NCBI GenBank assembly: GCA_030688225.1 | Contig: JAUYIO010000014.1 | Span: 1 to 19,208, forward strand | Length of the DNA stretch: 19,208 bases | From: Nanobdellota archaeon | GTDB taxonomy: Archaea > Nanobdellota > Nanobdellia > Pacearchaeales > GW2011-AR1 | Reading direction: 5' to 3' | Shown here: piece by piece, positions 13,525 to 19,208 of the stretch | Position numbering within the stretch: position 1 is the first letter of the stretch | How the letters are laid out: every line of letters begins with the position of its first letter | Notes under the pieces: model-generated | Told to the model about the DNA's origin: nothing | Database searches by the model: none | The model's input: the letters and a program-made list of their open reading frames with translations, nothing else | Translations under genes and position numbers: made by a program

Positions 13525-14568
13525 TTAGATATTTTTCCCCTCAAGAATCTTCTCTTTAATAGAATCAAGATTCTTGATAAACAAATCTACAACACCTTCA
13601 TCATTTAAAACTCTTATCAAAGACTCTTTGTCTGCATCAAGTATATCATTTAATGAAGCGAATTCATCAGTTAGTAATGTTACATTCTTCTCAGAGAGAT
13701 TAGTTTTGTTCAAAATTCTAAATCCTCTTGGAGTAATGGGCTTGTCATGAAATTCCTTGAACAAAATCCTTGCGATATTAGAAACATCCAGTAAAAAATC
13801 AAAAGACATTTCATCAAAAGAAGATTTAATATCAACATAATCCGAATTATAATCCTTAATTATCAATTCTCTTTCTTTTCCAAAATTTTTAGTTAATTCC
13901 CTCAATCTCATACTTGCAATAAGTCCTTCTTTTCCAAGCTCAACAAGATATTTCTTTATGACGTCTGAAATTCTCTGGATAATCTCAATTCTCTGCAAGA
14001 CATTACATACCTCTGCCATCGTTGTTGTGAAAGTAATCTCAGATATATTAAGATGTATAAGCAAATCATCAAAAATATCTTTTTGCTTTTCCAGAATTTG
14101 AAGAGTTTCTGTAGCTCTTCTTAAAATTTCAGAACTCTCATCAAGAACATAAGAAATATCCCCACAATAAAGAGTGATTTTATTTTTTCTTTCAGAAACA
14201 GCGACGACTAAAGTATCAAGTTGTTTTGCAGTTCTTTCAGCTGCTTTATGTCGTGTTCCTGTTTCTTTTGTCTTTATCCTCATGTCCGGAACAAGAAGCG
14301 TGTTTGAATAAAGTATTTTTTTCATATCTTCAGAAAGAATGATTGCTCCATCCATTTTTGCAAGTTCAACTAATTTCTGAGGACTAAAATTGCAGTTAAT
14401 TTCAAAACCACCTTCCATTATCTCTGAAAGTCCTTCTTTATCAACAACAATCAAAGCCCCCATTCTTGCTTTCATCACATCATTAAGAGCAGTTCTTATC
14501 GCAGTTCCAGGAGAAAATATTTTTAAAATCTCTATAAAATCTTTTTCATCTGTTTTTTTAGTTTCCAT
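13525..14568 (-). CDS. disA: DisA-like diadenylate cyclase (c-di-AMP synthase)
   Basis: Makes cyclic di-AMP from two ATP. Residues about 10-140 form the DisA_N/DAC domain: FSPGTAIRTALNDVMKARMG, the DGA motif at 73-75 (KMDGAIILS) and the ATP-binding GTRHKAAER at 104-112 (RHR-like motif, with Lys for the second Arg). A helical linker follows (about 145-265), then a helix-hairpin-helix-like end (TPRGFRILNKTNLSEKNV, LTDEFASLNDILDA). The last hairpin lacks the usual GIG of DNA-binding DisA (VLNDEGVVDLF), so DNA binding may be weakened. Length 347 is like bacterial DisA (about 355) and unlike the single-domain archaeal DacZ, which suggests transfer from bacteria. A TATA-like box is about 26 bases before the ATG at 14568. 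The DHH phosphoesterase follows at once. Confidence 0.92.
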   Translation of the reverse strand: METKKTDEKDFIEILKIFSPGTAIRTALNDVMKARMGALIVVDKEGLSEIMEGGFEINCNFSPQKLVELAKMDGAIILSEDMKKILYSNTLLVPDMRIKTKETGTRHKAAERTAKQLDTLVVAVSERKNKITLYCGDISYVLDESSEILRRATETLQILEKQKDIFDDLLIHLNISEITFTTTMAEVCNVLQRIEIIQRISDVIKKYLVELGKEGLIASMRLRELTKNFGKERELIIKDYNSDYVDIKSSFDEMSFDFLLDVSNIARILFKEFHDKPITPRGFRILNKTNLSEKNVTLLTDEFASLNDILDADKESLIRVLNDEGVVDLFIKNLDSIKEKILEGKNI

Positions 14569-14589
14569 TCAGGAAAAAGAAACCATGTG

Positions 14590-14599
14590 TATATAAATT
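14590..14599 (-). promoter_or_regulatory. TATA-like box of the disA-DHH operon
   Basis: AATTTATATA on the minus strand, centred about 26 bases before the disA ATG. Confidence 0.5.
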
Positions 14600-14646
14600 T
14601 TATTCAAATAAATCAGGAGAGATAAAAATACAAAGAGTTGATTGCC

Positions 14647-15540
14647 CTACTTAATCCCTGCGTAAATCAAAGGCAAAGCAATTGTCGCATCACAAAAAAC
14701 ATCAACAAAATCTGCATCTTTTTTCATTTTTCCCCACGATATTCCTTCTTTCAAAGGAGCTCCGCTAGAACCACCAGGCTCTTGTCTGTCTGTGGTTATC
14801 TGAATCCCATAATCAGCACCTTTTGAAAATTGAAGAGATTGCTGTATAAAGTTTTTAGGAACTCCTCCTCCAACATAAATCACACCAGTTTTTTTCGCAG
14901 TCCAAGACAAATCTATAATCTCTTTCATGTCTTCAAAAGCATCAATTGAAATTTCCTTGTCAGAAGTTTTCAAACCCCACATCATCAACCCAATTCCAGA
15001 ATCAGCAATGCTTGGACAAAAAATTGGAATCTTTTTTTCATAACATTTTTTTAAAATTCCTTCTCCAGGACTTAACTCTCCGAGTTTCCATAAAAATTCT
15101 TTTATATCCTTACATTTTTTAATTTCATCAGCATTTGCTCTGAAAAAATCCTCAAGTTTTTCATAAACAGAATTCTCCATCAGCACATTATACATTCTAT
15201 CAAAACCTTTTTCTCTTAGTTCAGAGTCATTTATTTCGCCTTCTATCTGATAATGTTTATTCCCAAGAGCCTCTATCAAATCATGTGTCAAATTCGCTCC
15301 TGTTGTTACAAAAACTCCTGTTTTATCAAGCAAATCAAGAATAACCTGTTTCATTCCTGAAGGAACCATTGCCCCAGCCACCCCAAAAAAAACCAAGCAC
15401 TCTTTATCATCAAACATTTTTTTCATTATTTCGCTCGCTCTGTAAATATTTCCAGCCCCAAAACCCATATCTCTCATTCCTTCAACTAACTCAGAGACTT
15501 TCATGTCTTTCTTGATTTTAATTGGCTTAATCTCTTTCAT
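14647..15540 (-). CDS. dys: Deoxyhypusine synthase
   Basis: Transfers the aminobutyl group of spermidine to one lysine of aIF5A, the first step of hypusine formation, using NAD. From ATG 15540 it has 297 residues, normal for archaea. Visible features: FFGVAGAMVPSGMKQ near 51-65, VTTGANLTHDLIEALG at 78-93 (NAD binding), PIFCPSIADSGIGL at 172-185, IYVGGGVPKNFIQQ at 221-234, TDRQEPGGSSGAPLKEGISW and the active-site Lys271 in SWGKM. A TTG two codons upstream (15546) is open, but the ATG fits the TATA-like box at 15561-15570. The aIF5A gene is not in this window. A T-rich stretch on the minus strand about 14620-14635 may end the transcript. Confidence 0.96.
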   Translation of the reverse strand: MKEIKPIKIKKDMKVSELVEGMRDMGFGAGNIYRASEIMKKMFDDKECLVFFGVAGAMVPSGMKQVILDLLDKTGVFVTTGANLTHDLIEALGNKHYQIEGEINDSELREKGFDRMYNVLMENSVYEKLEDFFRANADEIKKCKDIKEFLWKLGELSPGEGILKKCYEKKIPIFCPSIADSGIGLMMWGLKTSDKEISIDAFEDMKEIIDLSWTAKKTGVIYVGGGVPKNFIQQSLQFSKGADYGIQITTDRQEPGGSSGAPLKEGISWGKMKKDADFVDVFCDATIALPLIYAGIK

Positions 15541-15560
15541 GAACAAACAATAAAATTTGG

Positions 15561-15570
15561 TTTTAAATAT
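15561..15570 (-). promoter_or_regulatory. TATA-like box of the deoxyhypusine synthase gene
   Basis: ATATTTAAAA on the minus strand, centred about 25 bases before the ATG at 15540. Confidence 0.5.
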
Positions 15571-15587
15571 ATATCTGTAGAATTAAC

Positions 15588-16301
15588 TTATTCCCTCAAC
15601 ACCCCAAAGGCATAACCATCATAGTAGACGTTCCAGTCGAAGCCACCAACGTCGAGCCTGTCGTAGTCAAAGTCCCCGTCGGAACCAAGGTAAGCAACTC
15701 TTAAAATTGGCTCTTTAACTTTATCAAAACCCCAAACATTAACTCCTCTTTTATAGAATTTAGGAGAAGCTATTGTTCTTAAATTCTCAGCTGTTTTTTC
15801 TTTAGTATGTTCTAAAACTCTTGCTAATCCGCCTTGGCTAAAAGTATCACAATCTTGAACACCTGTTTCAAAAGTTTTGTAAGGTGCAAATCCAAAATCA
15901 TTTTCACCTAAATAAATTCCATTAACTTTTTCACATTTATCTAACATAGATTTTAAAACAGATTCTTTAGTCTCTGACGTGTTTGCAAAAACTCCGTCTT
16001 GTGTTCTAACAATATAACCTGCTTGTAGCCATCTTGGGTCAAAAATTTCTTTTTTGATTTTTTCAAAATCATAAGTAACAACTGAAATAGATTCAGAAGT
16101 TGTTGCTGGCTTAAAAGAAATTTTTGGAAGTTCTTTTGAATGAGAATATTCTTTAGACATAGTTTCTAAATTATTTCTGTGAGTATGTGGACCAAAAGCC
16201 GGATAACCTACAAGTAGGGTCTTTCCTTTATGTGGGACTCTAAGTAAGTCTATTGCTGGCAACGATGGTGTTGCTTTAGTTATTCCGTATTGATTTTCCA
16301 T
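15588..16301 (-). CDS. Putative DGR target (variable) protein, C-type-lectin-like end
   Basis: A 237-residue soluble protein with no signal or membrane helix. The body has conserved-looking blocks (VGYPAFGPHTHRNNLETMSK, ATTSESISVVTYDF, FDPRWLQAGYIVRTQDGVFA, VNGIYLGENDFGFAPYKTF, GGLARVLEHT). The end, residues 202-237, runs VAYLGSDGDFDYDRL, DVGGFDWNVYYDGYAFGVLRE. That end has 16 codons of the form NNC among residues 204-231, all but one Asp as GAC (6 of 7, against 3 of 9 in the rest of the gene) and about 53% GC in a genome near one third GC. NNC codons at surface positions before a constant AFGV-like end are what adenine-directed mutagenesis of AAC codons by a diversity-generating retroelement leaves. 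The ligand-binding role is inferred. No reverse transcriptase or template repeat is in the window. TATA-like box at 16355-16363 implies a short leader. Confidence 0.65.
   Translation of the reverse strand: MENQYGITKATPSLPAIDLLRVPHKGKTLLVGYPAFGPHTHRNNLETMSKEYSHSKELPKISFKPATTSESISVVTYDFEKIKKEIFDPRWLQAGYIVRTQDGVFANTSETKESVLKSMLDKCEKVNGIYLGENDFGFAPYKTFETGVQDCDTFSQGGLARVLEHTKEKTAENLRTIASPKFYKRGVNVWGFDKVKEPILRVAYLGSDGDFDYDRLDVGGFDWNVYYDGYAFGVLRE
15600..15695 (-). repeat. Putative DGR variable repeat (VR)
   Basis: The GC-rich, NNC-codon-rich 3' segment of the gene at 15588-16301. Likely mutated codons (from AAC in a template) are Tyr204, Ser207, Asp208, Asp210, Asp212, Tyr213, Asp214, Asp217, Phe221, Asp222, Asn224, Val225 and Tyr226. 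The constant end GCCTTTGGGGTGTTGAGG would hold the initiation-of-homing site. The exact borders cannot be set without the template copy. Confidence 0.55.
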
Positions 16302-16354
16302 TCTTAACTTATCAGAACTCTTTCTACCTTGGGTGAAATTATTGAATATTCAAA

Positions 16355-16363
16355 ATATTTAAA
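16355..16363 (-). promoter_or_regulatory. TATA-like box of the putative DGR target gene
   Basis: TTTAAATAT on the minus strand, centred about 58 bases before the ATG at 16301, so the message would have a leader of about 33 bases, unlike most genes here. Confidence 0.4.
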
Positions 16364-16420
16364 CTTTACTAATCGGCGACAAGCGCGCTATTAAACCACT
16401 ATATACTACACATCAATAAT

Positions 16421-16430
16421 CTTTTTAAAC
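16421..16430 (+). promoter_or_regulatory. TATA-like box of the 71-aa membrane protein gene
   Basis: CTTTTTAAAC, centred about 28 bases before the ATG at 16454. Confidence 0.45.
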
Positions 16431-16453
16431 GGAAAAGAGCAAAGAATGATACA

Positions 16454-16669
16454 ATGAACAAATGGAGCGAACTTTTACTCGGATTGGTTCTCCTCATAGG
16501 AGCCATACTTGTCGCATGGTATTCATCTGTTTACTCATGGACTCTGTTCGGAAAAAATTTCAACTTTCTGAACGCGGCATGGATTTTCCTTAAAGGCGGA
16601 ATTTTCTGGTTCGTAGTAATGATTGGGTTGCTATTCATAATGCTCGGAATAAGCGATCTAAAAGATTAG
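16454..16669 (+). CDS. Small membrane protein, 71 aa, two helices
   Basis: I do not recognise a named family. The 71 residues hold two membrane helices, about 7-23 (LLLGLVLLIGAILVAWY) and about 48-67 (GGIFWFVVMIGLLFIMLGIS), joined by a short loop with aromatic residues (YSWTLFGKNFNFLNAAW). The N-terminus MNKWSE and C-terminus SDLKD are short. The ATG at 16454 follows a TATA-like box by about 28 bases; an out-of-frame ATG at 16446 is ignored. It is transcribed divergently from the putative DGR target gene, with a 152-base region between them. A T-rich terminator follows. Function unknown. Confidence 0.7.
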   Translation: MNKWSELLLGLVLLIGAILVAWYSSVYSWTLFGKNFNFLNAAWIFLKGGIFWFVVMIGLLFIMLGISDLKD

Positions 16670-16696
16670 AATTCTTTTTATTAATTTTTTAATTTT
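16670..16696 (+). terminator. T-rich terminator after the 71-aa gene
   Basis: ATTCTTTTTATTAATTTTTT and further Ts follow the stop codon directly, as in archaeal intrinsic termination at T-runs. Confidence 0.45.
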
Positions 16697-16751
16697 GAAT
16701 TACTTGTTTTTAAAAATATCTAAAAAATAAAAAATAAAAAAATAAATTTAT

Positions 16752-16880
16752 TTATTTCATAAATCCGCCGATTACAGCCAATACACCGCCAATTAAAGGC
16801 AAGTAGTATCCCAGAACCCATTGACCAATAACAGCCAATACACCGCCAACAACTGCCAACCACATTCCTGTCTTTGCCAT
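16752..16880 (-). CDS. Small membrane protein, 42 aa, with duplicated GGVLAVIG
   Basis: A 42-residue frame starting MAKTGMWLAVVGGVLAVIGQ. It consists of two hydrophobic halves, each with the block GGVLAVIG (residues 12-19 and 31-38), parted by QWVLGYYLPLI, and ends GGFMK. Each half could be a short membrane helix, so a helical hairpin with a glycine-rich packing face is likely. AAGGAGGT lies seven bases before the ATG, a near-perfect ribosome binding site. The internal duplication is also visible in DNA: AGCCAATACACCGCCAA occurs twice on the plus strand. The gene lies alone between the 71-aa gene and the SpoIIM-like gene. Function unknown; possibilities include a membrane-stress peptide or a small subunit of a larger complex. 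Confidence 0.8.
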   Translation of the reverse strand: MAKTGMWLAVVGGVLAVIGQWVLGYYLPLIGGVLAVIGGFMK

Positions 16881-16887
16881 CTTTTTA

Positions 16888-16895
16888 ACCTCCTT
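16888..16895 (-). promoter_or_regulatory. Strong Shine-Dalgarno of the 42-aa membrane protein
   Basis: AAGGAGGT on the minus strand, seven bases before the ATG at 16880, the same element as at 2177-2184. Confidence 0.7.
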
Positions 16896-16940
16896 TGAAT
16901 TTAATTCAATAAAAATATTAGATAAATAAACTATTTAAAA

Positions 16941-17537
16941 CTATCCAAAATTAAAGATTAACCACCCTTCAATAATTGCAGCTATTACCAATAAAGGAAT
17001 TACAAAAAATAAAAAAACTCTCAGAGAATTCCAAAAATATTTTCTAAAAGATTCTGATTTATTTTTCTGGAAAATAAATGTTCCAAGTTTTAATCCAAGT
17101 CCAACAGAAATGAACACGGCAGGCAATTCAAAAATTCCATGAGGCAAAATTCTCCACAAAACAAAAATCCCCTCCTGAGAAACACTTTCAGATGCGACAA
17201 ATCCCAATAATCCCCCGTTTACAACAGTAACTAAAATAGGAAAAATTCCTAAAAAAACTCCGAGAATCATTCCAAAAAAACTACTCTTTATATTATTAAA
17301 GAAAATAAATTTAGTCATCTCAAATTGATTCAATCCTTGAGTTTGATTCAAAAGTTCTTTTATATATTCTGAAATTTTCTCAATAATTATTTGTGGAAAT
17401 GGAACAAAAAAACCAATCAAAACAAAAATCAAAAAGATCCAGACAACTGCATAAATAAACTTTCTGGATTCTTTTAAGTAATTCCAACTTTTTCTGTATT
17501 CTTCTTTCAAACTAAACCTCTTTTTTTTGTTATTCAT
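16941..17537 (-). CDS. SpoIIM/DUF95-like membrane protein
   Basis: A 198-residue integral membrane protein of the stage II sporulation protein M family. Signature segments: FFNNIKSSFFGMILGVFLGI (79-98) with the paired Asn81-Asn82, the NGGLLGF turn (107-113) and LPHGIFELPAVFISVGLGLK (131-150), where His133 and Glu137 are the family's most conserved polar residues. About five helices are visible: 28-46, 87-105, 104-116, 137-152 and 171-195. In archaea these proteins are not about sporulation; the role is unknown, possibly as a membrane scaffold or transport helper. It begins inside the stop codon of the hydrolase gene (ATGA overlap) and is the last gene of a coupled operon. Confidence 0.9.
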   Translation of the reverse strand: MNNKKKRFSLKEEYRKSWNYLKESRKFIYAVVWIFLIFVLIGFFVPFPQIIIEKISEYIKELLNQTQGLNQFEMTKFIFFNNIKSSFFGMILGVFLGIFPILVTVVNGGLLGFVASESVSQEGIFVLWRILPHGIFELPAVFISVGLGLKLGTFIFQKNKSESFRKYFWNSLRVFLFFVIPLLVIAAIIEGWLIFNFG

Positions 17538-18100
17538 TCTAAAAATTCTATAATTTCAGGAATTTTTTTAGTCTCATTAAAATGCTCTTCTCTTTTTTTA
17601 ATAATTACCTTGGCTCCAAGTTTTTTCTCAAAAAATTCCTTGTTAGATAATGGAACATAAGGATCATCATCAGAGAGAATACATAAAAATTTTTTAGTAT
17701 GTTTTTTTATCTTCTCAAAATTAATAGGGGTTTCCATCCAAGGTTTTGCAATTTCAACAACTTCTTCTCCTTCTTCTTCAATGGTGTTCCTATCTAATTC
17801 CATCCAAGGAGCAATAAAAACACAACCACTTATTTTCACTTCAGAATTCAAAATCTCCAAATATCTTAAAACAGCTTGGCAACCAACACTATGCCCTATG
17901 AAATAATCTTCAGGATTAACCTCTTTAACATTTTTTTTCAGAAATCCAATCCATTCTTCAATTACAGGTTCATCGGTATTAGGCATATCAAAAATAACTA
18001 ATTCAAAATTTCTCTTTGAACATTCTTCTTTTAACCAAGGAAACCACGCTTCACTAGAACTATTCCCTCCCCAACCATGAATTAAATAAATTTTCTTCAT
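17534..18100 (-). CDS. Alpha/beta hydrolase, RBBP9/YdeN-like
   Basis: A 188-residue serine hydrolase of the small RBBP9/YdeN type. It begins IYLIHGWGGNSSSEAWF with the oxyanion HGWGG, has the nucleophile elbow FIGHSVGCQAVLRY with Ser71, an acid in ILSDDDPYVPL (Asp145 or Asp146) and His173 in REEHFNETKKIPE, so the triad appears complete. FIAPWMELD (95-103) is also typical. There is no signal peptide, so it acts in the cytoplasm. The substrate is not known for most of the family. The ATG overlaps the rhomboid stop (ATGA) and its own stop overlaps the SpoIIM-like start, showing translational coupling. Only a weak AGGT precedes the start. Confidence 0.92.
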   Translation of the reverse strand: MKKIYLIHGWGGNSSSEAWFPWLKEECSKRNFELVIFDMPNTDEPVIEEWIGFLKKNVKEVNPEDYFIGHSVGCQAVLRYLEILNSEVKISGCVFIAPWMELDRNTIEEEGEEVVEIAKPWMETPINFEKIKKHTKKFLCILSDDDPYVPLSNKEFFEKKLGAKVIIKKREEHFNETKKIPEIIEFLE

Positions 18101-18792
18101 CTGCTAAAATACCTGTTTATCATTTCTGTTTTTCTAGGATATTTTTTCCTCAGATACAAACCATAAACAATTCCTGTTAAAAATCCTCCCAAATGCGCAC
18201 TGTTTCCTATAGGTAATCCTGCAAAAGCAGACAAAATCCAGAAAAATCCAAGAAAGAAAACCATCGCCATCCAGATAGGCATAGGAATCACGAAAAAAAC
18301 AAGGACTTTCATCTTAGGTATGAGAATTGTCATAAGCCCTGCCAACCCAAATACAGCGCCTGAAGCACCAAGAGCAAAAATCTCAGGATTTCCAAAAAGT
18401 CTTGCACCTAATTCAGAATTCCCAAATAAAACAGAAAATAAAATAAATAACAATGATGCGAAAATTCCTGAAATCAAATAAAATTTCAAATACCTTTTAG
18501 AACCAATTATTTTCTCTATAAAACCTCCAAGAAAAAGAAGAGTCACCATATTTGCAAATATATGCCAAAAGAGGACATGTGAGAACATGCTTGTTATGAT
18601 TGTCCAAAGATATTGTCCATGAATAATTGAAGAGGGTTGAAGTGCAAAATATTTTATGTAATCTTGGTTGATAGAATATAAAACTAACAAAACAAGCCAC
18701 ATCACAACATTAATTGCAATAAGAGTAGTATTAACACTTAAATTTCTAAAGAAACTTTTTTTGTTCGTCGGATAAACCCTGTAAATAGCCAT
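18097..18792 (-). CDS. Rhomboid family intramembrane serine protease
   Basis: Rhomboids cut membrane helices within the bilayer. This one has 231 residues and about six helices. The catalytic Ser144 lies in LGASGAVFGLAG and His200 in NSAHLGGFLTG; the conserved HIFANM at 77-82 supplies His77 and Asn81. The N-terminus, MAIYRVYPTNKKSFFRN, is short and basic. All key residues of an active protease are present. The ATG overlaps the stop of the upstream tfe gene by one base (TAATG), and its own stop overlaps the hydrolase start, so it belongs to the same transcript. Substrates are not predictable. Confidence 0.95.
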   Translation of the reverse strand: MAIYRVYPTNKKSFFRNLSVNTTLIAINVVMWLVLLVLYSINQDYIKYFALQPSSIIHGQYLWTIITSMFSHVLFWHIFANMVTLLFLGGFIEKIIGSKRYLKFYLISGIFASLLFILFSVLFGNSELGARLFGNPEIFALGASGAVFGLAGLMTILIPKMKVLVFFVIPMPIWMAMVFFLGFFWILSAFAGLPIGNSAHLGGFLTGIVYGLYLRKKYPRKTEMINRYFSR

Positions 18793-19208
18793 TATATTTT
18801 CTTTTTCATTTTTACTTTTTTCTTTTTCACTGTTTTTTTTGGTTTCTTTTTCTTGATTCCGATTTTAACTTTATCTTTTGAAACTTTCTTAACTTCTTTT
18901 TTCTTGTCTTGGACCCGTTTTTGTCTTAATTTTTGTCTTGCTTCCTTTTTAATCTTCATGGTTTTCTTTGCTTCTTTTACTCTCTTCTTATCAACTTTCT
19001 CTTTTTCTTTGGTTATCTCCTCATTAACTAAAGACAAATCTTTTGTAAATTTATCCAAATTTCTCTTAAATTCTTTCAATAGCTTAGAATTATCTTTTAT
19101 TGTAAAAACATCTCCACATTCATTGCATGTAAAGTTATAAAGCAAAGCATTTTCTTCTGTGACTTCAATATTGCACTTCTCACAAACATAAAATTGTTTG
19201 GATTCCCT
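18792..19208 (-). CDS. tfe: Transcription factor E (TFE alpha), 5' part missing
   Basis: Archaeal homologue of TFIIE-alpha, which helps RNA polymerase open promoters. Only the last 138 residues are in the window; the frame is open to the right edge, so the N-terminal winged helix lies outside. Visible is the zinc ribbon with Cys9, Cys12, Cys28 and Cys31 of the fragment: FYVCEKCNIEVTEENALLYN then FTCNECGDVF, matching the TFE pattern Y-x-C-x2-C ... AxxxNFxCxxCG, followed by DNSKLLKEFKRNLDKF. An internal TTG at 19145 is not a sensible start because it would split the ribbon. From about residue 68 a tail made mostly of Lys, with some Glu and Val, runs to the end (KKKKPKKTVKKKKVKMKKKI); typical TFE ends soon after the ribbon and a short helix. 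First visible gene of the coupled operon. Confidence 0.85.
   Translation of the reverse strand, partial: RESKQFYVCEKCNIEVTEENALLYNFTCNECGDVFTIKDNSKLLKEFKRNLDKFTKDLSLVNEEITKEKEKVDKKRVKEAKKTMKIKKEARQKLRQKRVQDKKKEVKKVSKDKVKIGIKKKKPKKTVKKKKVKMKKKI

Noticed and set aside
12492..13568. Longer DHH protein starting at 13568
   Set aside because: The extra 15 residues would overlap disA; the ATG at 13523 comes right after the disA stop.
16302..16453. DGR template repeat or accessory gene next to the putative variable repeat
   Set aside because: The flanking sequence has no copy of the constant end GCCTTTGGGGTG and no reading frame of note.
18853..19140. 95-aa Leu/Phe/Ser-rich frame on the plus strand
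   Set aside because: It is the antisense of the lysine-rich TFE tail; AAA/AAG codons read backwards give Phe and Leu.
1..19208. CRISPR array, insertion sequence or prophage
   Set aside because: No regularly spaced repeats, transposase, integrase or phage structural genes were seen.

Overview
The window looks like a piece of an AT-rich genome from a small archaeon, most likely of the DPANN type (Pacearchaeota/Woesearchaeota-like). The archaeal signs are GatD and GatE, archaeal-type prolyl-tRNA synthetase, deoxyhypusine synthase, the TFE transcription factor, a tRNA with a bulge-helix-bulge intron, and TATA boxes about 25 bases upstream of most start codons. Bacterial-looking genes are mixed in: a bacterial-type AspRS and a bacterial-type DisA. 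The phylum-level call is inference from gene content and size.

Left part (1-5083): the start of a metallophosphoesterase, a small unknown gene, aspS, a 24-residue acidic miniprotein with a near-perfect Shine-Dalgarno, gatE, a Fic protein, and on the plus strand a DUF1003 membrane protein. Middle (5084-12283): gatD, a pterin-carbinolamine-dehydratase-like gene, a SLOG-like/gatB pair, an amino-acid permease, tRNA-Arg(UCG) with a 21-nt intron, a membrane-anchored trypsin-like protease, proS and a doubtful small ORF. Right part (12284-19208): a DHH phosphoesterase directly behind disA, deoxyhypusine synthase, a gene that looks like the target protein of a diversity-generating retroelement (DGR), two small membrane proteins, and a tightly coupled operon tfe-rhomboid-hydrolase-SpoIIM-like, with tfe cut by the window end.

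Themes: much of the window serves translation. AspRS, GatDE and GatB fit an indirect route in which mischarged Glu-tRNA(Gln), and probably Asp-tRNA(Asn), are amidated; ProRS, tRNA-Arg and deoxyhypusine synthase add to this. DisA plus the DHH protein suggests synthesis and breakdown of cyclic di-AMP. Most genes appear to be transcribed as leaderless mRNAs, while two miniproteins carry the same strong ribosome binding site.

The most interesting observations are: (1) the C-terminal segment of the gene at 15588-16301, which is GC-rich, full of NNC codons and ends in an AFGV motif, as expected of a DGR variable repeat, although no reverse transcriptase or template is in the window; (2) both the bacterial-type AspRS and GatE lack the GAD insertion domain usual in these two families; (3) the disA-DHH pair; (4) the two miniproteins.
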